Assembly (NCBI GenBank): GCA_035277145.1
Contig: DATELA010000104.1
Location: forward strand, 37,202 to 101,201
Origin: DASRAP01 sp035277145
GTDB taxonomy: Bacteria; Gemmatimonadota; Gemmatimonadetes; Gemmatimonadales; Gemmatimonadaceae
DNA: 64,000 nt
Reading direction: 5' to 3'
Made by a program: the position numbers and the translations under genes. Position 1 is the stretch's first letter. Each line of letters starts with the position of its first letter. The notes beneath the pieces are model-generated. The model saw nothing but the letters and a program-made list of their open reading frames with translations, had not been told where the DNA came from and did no database searches. Below are positions 59,492 to 64,000 of the stretch, piece after piece.

Positions 59492-60865
59492 CTACGCAGG
59501 ATCCGTAGCGCGACGCTGCTTCCACTCTCCGCGAGTGAAATCGGGAAACTTGATCGGCGCGCTGCCTTTCGCGATCGACATTTCACTGAGCGGAAACGGT
59601 GCGCTCCACGCGGCGGCATCGTACACATCGAAATCAGGCGGCAGACCTTCGCGCATGCATTGCACGAGCCGCCACGCCATCACGTAATCCATTCCGCCGT
59701 GTCCACCTGAACGCGCGGTCTCGCCAAGCTTCGTCCATAACGATCCTTCGTGCGTGGCACGCCACGAATCGATGGTGCCGAAGCGTTCACCGCCCGCTTG
59801 TCCTTCGACATAGATCTGCGCGGGGTAATCGCGAAACACGCCCTTGGTGCCCTGCACCGAATTGAGGCGCGAGTATGGCCTTGGATTGGACACGTCGTGC
59901 TGCAGCAACACGGTGCGCCCGTTCACGGTCCGAATAAGCGCCGAATTGAGATCGCCTGCGCGATACTCTTCCTTCCATTTCGGATTCGATTTGTCCGGCA
60001 CCGTCGCTTCGCGATGGAGTGTAAGGCCGCGCTCGTTCGTGCTCATCGACACGAGGACGTCGAAGCGATCACCGTTATGAATGTCGAGGTACCACGCGAC
60101 GGGGCCGAGTCCGTGCGTGGGATACAGGTTTCCGTCGAGGCGCGTGTGCCACGCCCGGCGCCACAGACCTTCATCGCGTTCTTCGAACAAAATGCGCCGC
60201 AGGTCGTGCAAATACGCAGCTTCACAATGCAGGACTTCGCCGAGCACACCGGTGTGCACGAGACGATTGACGAGCATCTCGTTGTAACCGTAGCAGCAAT
60301 TCTCGAGTTGCAGGCAATGCTTGCGTGCTTTCTCGCTCGCGTCGACGAGCGCCCATAGATCCTTGAGCGTCGTACCGGCGGGACATTCGGTGCCGCAGTG
60401 CTTGCCGGCTTTGAGCGCGGCGAGCATGACGGGCACGTGCCATTCCCATGGCGTGGCGGTGTACACGAAATCGATGTCGTCGCGCTGAACGATTTGTTCG
60501 AACGCACGTTCGCCGTTGTAGACCTCAGGCGCGGGGCGTCCGGCATCGGTGCACATCTTCACAGCGAGCTGCGTTTTTTCGGGGAGCGCGTCGCATACGG
60601 CGGCGATGCGCGTGCCGGGAACGCCGAGCAATTCGCGCAGCACGGAGCGGCCGCGGAGTCCTGTGCCCACGAGCGCGAACGAGACGGTGTCGCGCCTTTC
60701 GAACGGAACACCGCGCATCGTCGTGGCAAGCGGTTCGCGCGGCGGCGCTTCGTGCGGTGCAACGCCGGCAGTTATTGACTCCGCAATTGCGGGAAAGAAC
60801 GCGGCGCTGGCAGCGACGCCGGCAACCTTCTTGAGCGCGTCGCGGCGTGATGTGTTTTCAGTCAT
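59492..60865 (-). CDS. Gfo/Idh/MocA oxidoreductase, GH109-like, Tat-exported
   Basis: A 457-residue protein. The N-terminus carries a twin-arginine signal (SRRDALKKVAGVAASAAFFP). The Rossmann domain follows: FALVGTGLRGRSVLRELLG at ~60-80, then YTATPWEWHVPVMLAALKAG and KHCLQLENCCYGYNEM. The second domain has GNLYPTHGLGPVAWYLDI and DVLVSMSTNERG. The T-P-W-x-W-H and Y-P-T-H-G-L-G-P motifs are those of GH109 enzymes, NAD-dependent alpha-N-acetylgalactosaminidases, so an exported hexosaminidase is likely; simple dehydrogenase activity is the alternative. It lies between the RiPP precursor and the DUF4139 gene, with no evident link to either. Confidence 0.85.
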   Translation of the reverse strand: MTENTSRRDALKKVAGVAASAAFFPAIAESITAGVAPHEAPPREPLATTMRGVPFERRDTVSFALVGTGLRGRSVLRELLGVPGTRIAAVCDALPEKTQLAVKMCTDAGRPAPEVYNGERAFEQIVQRDDIDFVYTATPWEWHVPVMLAALKAGKHCGTECPAGTTLKDLWALVDASEKARKHCLQLENCCYGYNEMLVNRLVHTGVLGEVLHCEAAYLHDLRRILFEERDEGLWRRAWHTRLDGNLYPTHGLGPVAWYLDIHNGDRFDVLVSMSTNERGLTLHREATVPDKSNPKWKEEYRAGDLNSALIRTVNGRTVLLQHDVSNPRPYSRLNSVQGTKGVFRDYPAQIYVEGQAGGERFGTIDSWRATHEGSLWTKLGETARSGGHGGMDYVMAWRLVQCMREGLPPDFDVYDAAAWSAPFPLSEMSIAKGSAPIKFPDFTRGEWKQRRATDPA

Positions 60866-60880
60866 GCCAGACGATACGAG

Positions 60881-60960
60881 GGGCAAAGAGAAAGGGAAAG
60901 TCAGAAGTCAGCGGAGACCCCGATGTCCTCGCACTTCTGACCTCCCCGTCCCCTTTGCCC
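60881..60960. repeat. Nested inverted repeat upstream of the oxidoreductase gene
   Basis: Outer arms GGGCAAAG (60881-60888) and CTTTGCCC (60953-60960), inner arms GTCAGAAGT (60900-60908) and ACTTCTGAC (60933-60941). Divergent gene gap of 207 bp. It shares CCTCGCACTTC with the terminator at 23231-23268, so it may belong to a dispersed family. Confidence 0.7.
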
Positions 60961-61072
60961 TTCTCCGTGGTGACGAACCTCACGTGCGCGGAGGTAAGGA
61001 GATGTGTGCAAGGTTTGAGGTCGGCCGACGTCTCCTTGCCAGGTGCTCAACGTTCACTGCCTGGGAGAAGAC

Positions 61073-63379
61073 ATGTACAACCGATGCGCTGCGGCATTGC
61101 TGCTCTTCACACTCACGTCGGCCGCAGGTGCGGTCGCGCAGAGCACGCAATCACGAACCGATGTGCCTGTCCGAAAAGTCATGCTCTTTTCGTCGGGCGT
61201 CGGATACTTCGAACACGCGGGATCCGTCCGTGGTGATGGACTCACGGAGTTGCGATTCAAGACGGCGCAGATCAATGACATTCTGAAGTCATTGGTACTG
61301 CAGGATCTCGACGGCGGACGCGTCAGCAACGTTACGTATCCGTCGCAGGATCCGATTTCCAAAACGCTGCGCAGTTTTCAAATCGACATCACCGACAATC
61401 CGTCACTCGCGGATCTGCTCAACCAATTGCGCGGCGCCAAGGTAACCGTGCAATCACAAGGCGAACGTTTGAGCGGCACGGTCCTCGGCGTCGAGATCCG
61501 TCGCAAATCGGTTGCATCCGGTGAACCGGTCGAAACGCCGGTACTCAACGTGCTCAGCGGTGCGATGATTCGTGCGGTCGACTTGCCAACGATCACGAGC
61601 CTGTCGCTCGATGATCCGCAGTTGCAGGACGAACTCACGAAAGCGCTCGTCGCTCTCACGCAAGCGCGCGACCAGGACAAGAAACCCGTCACGATCAACT
61701 TTGCGGGCAACGGAGATCGTCGCGTACGCATTGGATATGTCGTCGAAACACCCGTCTGGAAAACGAGCTATCGATTGTTGCTCGACGACAAAACGCCGAA
61801 GCTGCAAGGCTGGGCGATTGTCGAAAACCAAACTGAGAGCGACTGGAATGATGTGTCGCTGTCGCTTGTGAGCGGCCGTCCGATTTCGTTCATGATGGAT
61901 CTGTACAGTCCGCTGTATTCGCAGCGACCGTTCGTTGTGCAGGAGTTGTTCGCGGGGTTGCGACCGCAGATGTACGGCGCGGGAATCGGCGCGAGACTTG
62001 ATGCTGCGGGACGCATCGGAGGCGGCCTCGGCACAATCGGCGGCGTCGTCAGGGACAAATTCACTCGACAGCCGATCGAAGGCGTTCAAGTTTTTGTTCA
62101 GGGTGGCGCGTATGGTACGACGACGAAGGCGAACGGCACGTACACGATCCTCGGCGTTCCACCAGGCACGTACACGGTGATTGCGCGCCTGGTCGGTTAC
62201 GCGCCACTGGAAACGGAAAACGTTGTGGTGCGTACCGATGTTCGTCGCGAAATCAACATCGAGCTCGCGCAGTCCGCGGCAAGCTTGATGGCGCAGAAGG
62301 TCCTTGCTGACTCGCCACCGCTCATTGAGCAAGGAACGGTCGGCGCGACGACAACGATTTCGGAGGAGTATTACGCCCTGACCAACGCGGCGTCGTCCGT
62401 TCAAGCCATCGCAGCTGCGGCACAACTCGGCGAACTCTTTCAGTACTCCATTCCCAACGTCACGCTCGCGCGGCAGAAATCCGCGATGCTTCCCATTGTC
62501 ACCGACAGCATCGCTATCGATCGCGTGTCCATCTACAACGCGACTGTGCTCGCACGCAATCCGCTGAACGGCGTGCGGCTCAAGAACATCACGGGCAAGC
62601 ATCTGTTGCAGGGCCCCGTGACCGTGCTCGATCAAAGCAGCTACGCCGGCGATGCGCGGATCGACAATGTGCCGCCGGGACAGGAGCGGTTGCTCAGCTA
62701 TGGCGTCGATCTCGATGTCGTCGTCGACAACACCAAGAACTCTAGCACTGCTGCCATCGTGACCGGCAGAATCGATCGCGGCACGCTCACCGTGACGCGC
62801 AAGTTCGTCACATCGCGCGAGTATCTCATCGACAACAAGGGCGATCGCGACAAGCAGCTCGTGATCGAACACCCGATTCGCGCGGGGTGGAAACTGGTCG
62901 ACACGCTGAAACCGCTGGAGACCACGGCCACGCTGTACCGTTTTCAACGCGCCGCGGCCGCGAAGAAGGTCACGACCTTCGCCGTGAAAGAAGAGTCCGT
63001 GCAATACGATGCGCTCGCGATGCTGAACGCGGACGTCGCGCAACTCCTCGTGTATCAACGCACCGGCGAGATCCCCGCGGCCGTTCGCGACGCCATCGCG
63101 AAAGCGGTGCAACTCAAGCAAGCCGTCACCGACACCGAGCGGCAGCTCGCCGACCGCACGCGTCAGATCGCGGACATCACCGCGGAGCAAAACCGTATGC
63201 GCGAGAACATGCGTACCACCGGTTCGACAACGCAGTACTACCAGCGCTTGCTCAGCAAACTCAACGAGCAGGAATCCACGATCGAGCGTTTGCAGGCCGA
63301 ACGCGACGCGCTCACAAAGCAACGTGATACGCATCGCCAGGCGCTCGATGCCTATCTCAACACGCTGACGATCGGTTAG
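61073..63379 (+). CDS. Secreted DUF4139-type protein with inserted beta-sandwich domain
   Basis: A 768-residue protein with signal peptide AALLLFTLTSAAGAVAQ. Residues ~30-310 match the front of DUF4139-type (mucoidy-inhibitor-like) proteins: VRKVMLFSSGVGYFEHAG and RIGYVVETPVWKTSYRLL. The expected continuation resumes at ~430 and ends with a coiled coil (~690-765, QLADRTRQIADITAEQNRMR). Between them (~320-405) sits a carboxypeptidase-regulatory-like beta-sandwich: GGVVRDKFTRQPIEGVQVFV, then TKANGTYTILGVPPGTYTVI. This domain is normally found at the front of TonB receptors and here appears inserted. Function unknown; envelope or secreted. It overlaps the convergent cyclase-like gene by 4 bp at the end. 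Confidence 0.8.
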   Translation: MYNRCAAALLLFTLTSAAGAVAQSTQSRTDVPVRKVMLFSSGVGYFEHAGSVRGDGLTELRFKTAQINDILKSLVLQDLDGGRVSNVTYPSQDPISKTLRSFQIDITDNPSLADLLNQLRGAKVTVQSQGERLSGTVLGVEIRRKSVASGEPVETPVLNVLSGAMIRAVDLPTITSLSLDDPQLQDELTKALVALTQARDQDKKPVTINFAGNGDRRVRIGYVVETPVWKTSYRLLLDDKTPKLQGWAIVENQTESDWNDVSLSLVSGRPISFMMDLYSPLYSQRPFVVQELFAGLRPQMYGAGIGARLDAAGRIGGGLGTIGGVVRDKFTRQPIEGVQVFVQGGAYGTTTKANGTYTILGVPPGTYTVIARLVGYAPLETENVVVRTDVRREINIELAQSAASLMAQKVLADSPPLIEQGTVGATTTISEEYYALTNAASSVQAIAAAAQLGELFQYSIPNVTLARQKSAMLPIVTDSIAIDRVSIYNATVLARNPLNGVRLKNITGKHLLQGPVTVLDQSSYAGDARIDNVPPGQERLLSYGVDLDVVVDNTKNSSTAAIVTGRIDRGTLTVTRKFVTSREYLIDNKGDRDKQLVIEHPIRAGWKLVDTLKPLETTATLYRFQRAAAAKKVTTFAVKEESVQYDALAMLNADVAQLLVYQRTGEIPAAVRDAIAKAVQLKQAVTDTERQLADRTRQIADITAEQNRMRENMRTTGSTTQYYQRLLSKLNEQESTIERLQAERDALTKQRDTHRQALDAYLNTLTIG

Positions 63380-64000
63380 CTATGCGCGCGTAGCCACAGC
63401 TCCGTTTGCACGGTGAAGTAAATGCGCAAACCGGTCTCTTCGTTGCTCGTGCGCAGGTAATAGTCCCACGCACGCTGGAGCGCCGCCGGGTCGACGATGC
63501 CCAATTGCGCGAGCCTGAGCTCGCGCAATGCATCGTCGACCACGGCGCGTCCAGGCCCCTGCAAGCTCCGCTTGAAATAATCCGACGTCGTTCCTGTGCG
63601 GTGCGCGCGCGGCGCCAGCAGTCGGTCGGGCAGCAGTCCGCGCATCGACTTGCGCAGCAGAATCTTCGTCTCGCGCCCGTTCGATTTTTCATCCCACGGC
63701 CGGCGCGCCGCAAAGTCGACGACGCGGGCGTCGAGCAGCGGCGAACGCTGCTCGACGCCCTCGGACAATGAGAACGACGCAACGCGTCCGCTCACGCGCG
63801 CGAAATACGGATACAGGAGAAACGCGTGTGTCTCAGCGAGCATCGTGCTCGCACGCGTCAACAGCGGACGCGCCGCGAGATCGCGCTCGAGCACATCATG
63901 CTCGCGCAAAAACGCATGGCGGCACCACGCAGACGGCATGCGGTCGAGATAGTGTCGCGGCGCGCCCATGCCGCGTAGCCGCGCGATCGCGCGCACTACG
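63376..64000 (-). CDS. Asparagine-synthase-like protein, probable lasso peptide cyclase (partial)
   Basis: The C-terminal ~208 residues of a protein whose start lies beyond the right edge. It has the features of the synthetase domain of asparagine-synthase-like enzymes: SLSEGVEQRSPLLDARVVDF at ~80-99 of this fragment, then ETKILLRKSMRGLLPDRLLA and a C-terminal VQTELWLRAHS. The wording fits the lasso cyclase / asparagine-synthase-related group more than AsnB. In lasso pathways this enzyme adenylates the ring Asp/Glu and closes the macrolactam. Partner genes (RRE protein and leader peptidase) would be further right. A RiPP precursor with the correct leader motif is 4 kb away at 59294. Confidence 0.72.
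   Translation of the reverse strand, partial: VVRAIARLRGMGAPRHYLDRMPSAWCRHAFLREHDVLERDLAARPLLTRASTMLAETHAFLLYPYFARVSGRVASFSLSEGVEQRSPLLDARVVDFAARRPWDEKSNGRETKILLRKSMRGLLPDRLLAPRAHRTGTTSDYFKRSLQGPGRAVVDDALRELRLAQLGIVDPAALQRAWDYYLRTSNEETGLRIYFTVQTELWLRAHS

Noticed and set aside
61454..63334. A 626-residue minus-strand open frame
   Set aside because: Antisense to the DUF4139-type gene, which has a signal peptide and recognisable domains; the antisense frame has none.

Overview
The window is high-GC bacterial chromosome with about 45 protein genes and no rRNA, tRNA, CRISPR array or transposase that I could find. The mix points to a Gemmatimonadota-like soil bacterium. It has many secreted proteins, periplasmic six-bladed propellers with a G-x-G-P-G-E motif, a TonB-dependent receptor with a carboxypeptidase-regulatory-like front domain, ECF sigma / membrane anti-sigma pairs, a BlaI/BlaR1 (M56) pair, a membrane Ser/Thr kinase and a lasso-type RiPP precursor. 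The taxon is inferred from gene content, not from a marker gene.

Layout. 0-5.2 kb: secreted proteins, a propeller, a Uma2-family protein, ExbD, an AhpD-like protein and an MmyB-type regulator. 5.2-6.0 kb: an ACT-less prephenate dehydratase preceded by a short ORF full of Phe/Tyr/Trp codons and a terminator, which looks like a transcription attenuator. 6.0-11.2 kb: a TetR-controlled operon for an RND/MMPL transporter, a LolA-like protein and an outer-membrane barrel, with a 34-bp palindromic operator. 11.3-21 kb: M28 peptidase, secreted aldolase-like protein, propeller, acetamidase, pyruvyltransferase-like protein, and a membrane protein / vWA lipoprotein pair. 21.3-23.2 kb: two paralogous lipoproteins. 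23.3-26.8 kb: a SAM-II riboswitch with a terminator ahead of metX and a cystathionine gamma-synthase::homoserine dehydrogenase fusion. 26.9-35.3 kb: Ser/Thr kinase, an unrecognised protein, carbonic anhydrase, GGDEF protein, NagB-PIG-L fusion and a DUF885 protein.

35.3-50.9 kb is the most system-like part. It holds blaI-blaR1, a secreted propeller, a TonB-dependent receptor, an ECF sigma factor with a membrane-anchored propeller partner, a fused MFS/spermidine-synthase-like protein, a YceI-TPR fusion and a second sigma/anti-sigma pair. The blaI promoter and the promoter of the MFS/synthase gene have identical layout: -35, 17-bp spacer, -10, and the same 22-bp palindrome overlapping the -10. 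This suggests one regulator controls both ends of a cell-envelope module.

51-64 kb: M3-like peptidase, a TIGR03545/TIGR03546-like pair, a small secreted protein flanked by near-identical direct repeats, phosphoesterase, SSS symporter, a lasso peptide precursor, a GH109-like oxidoreductase, a DUF4139 protein carrying an inserted beta-sandwich domain, and the C-terminus of an asparagine-synthase-like protein of the lasso-cyclase type at the right edge. The precursor and cyclase together suggest a lasso-peptide locus continuing beyond position 64000. Many gene ends carry large inverted or low-complexity repeats that recur between loci.
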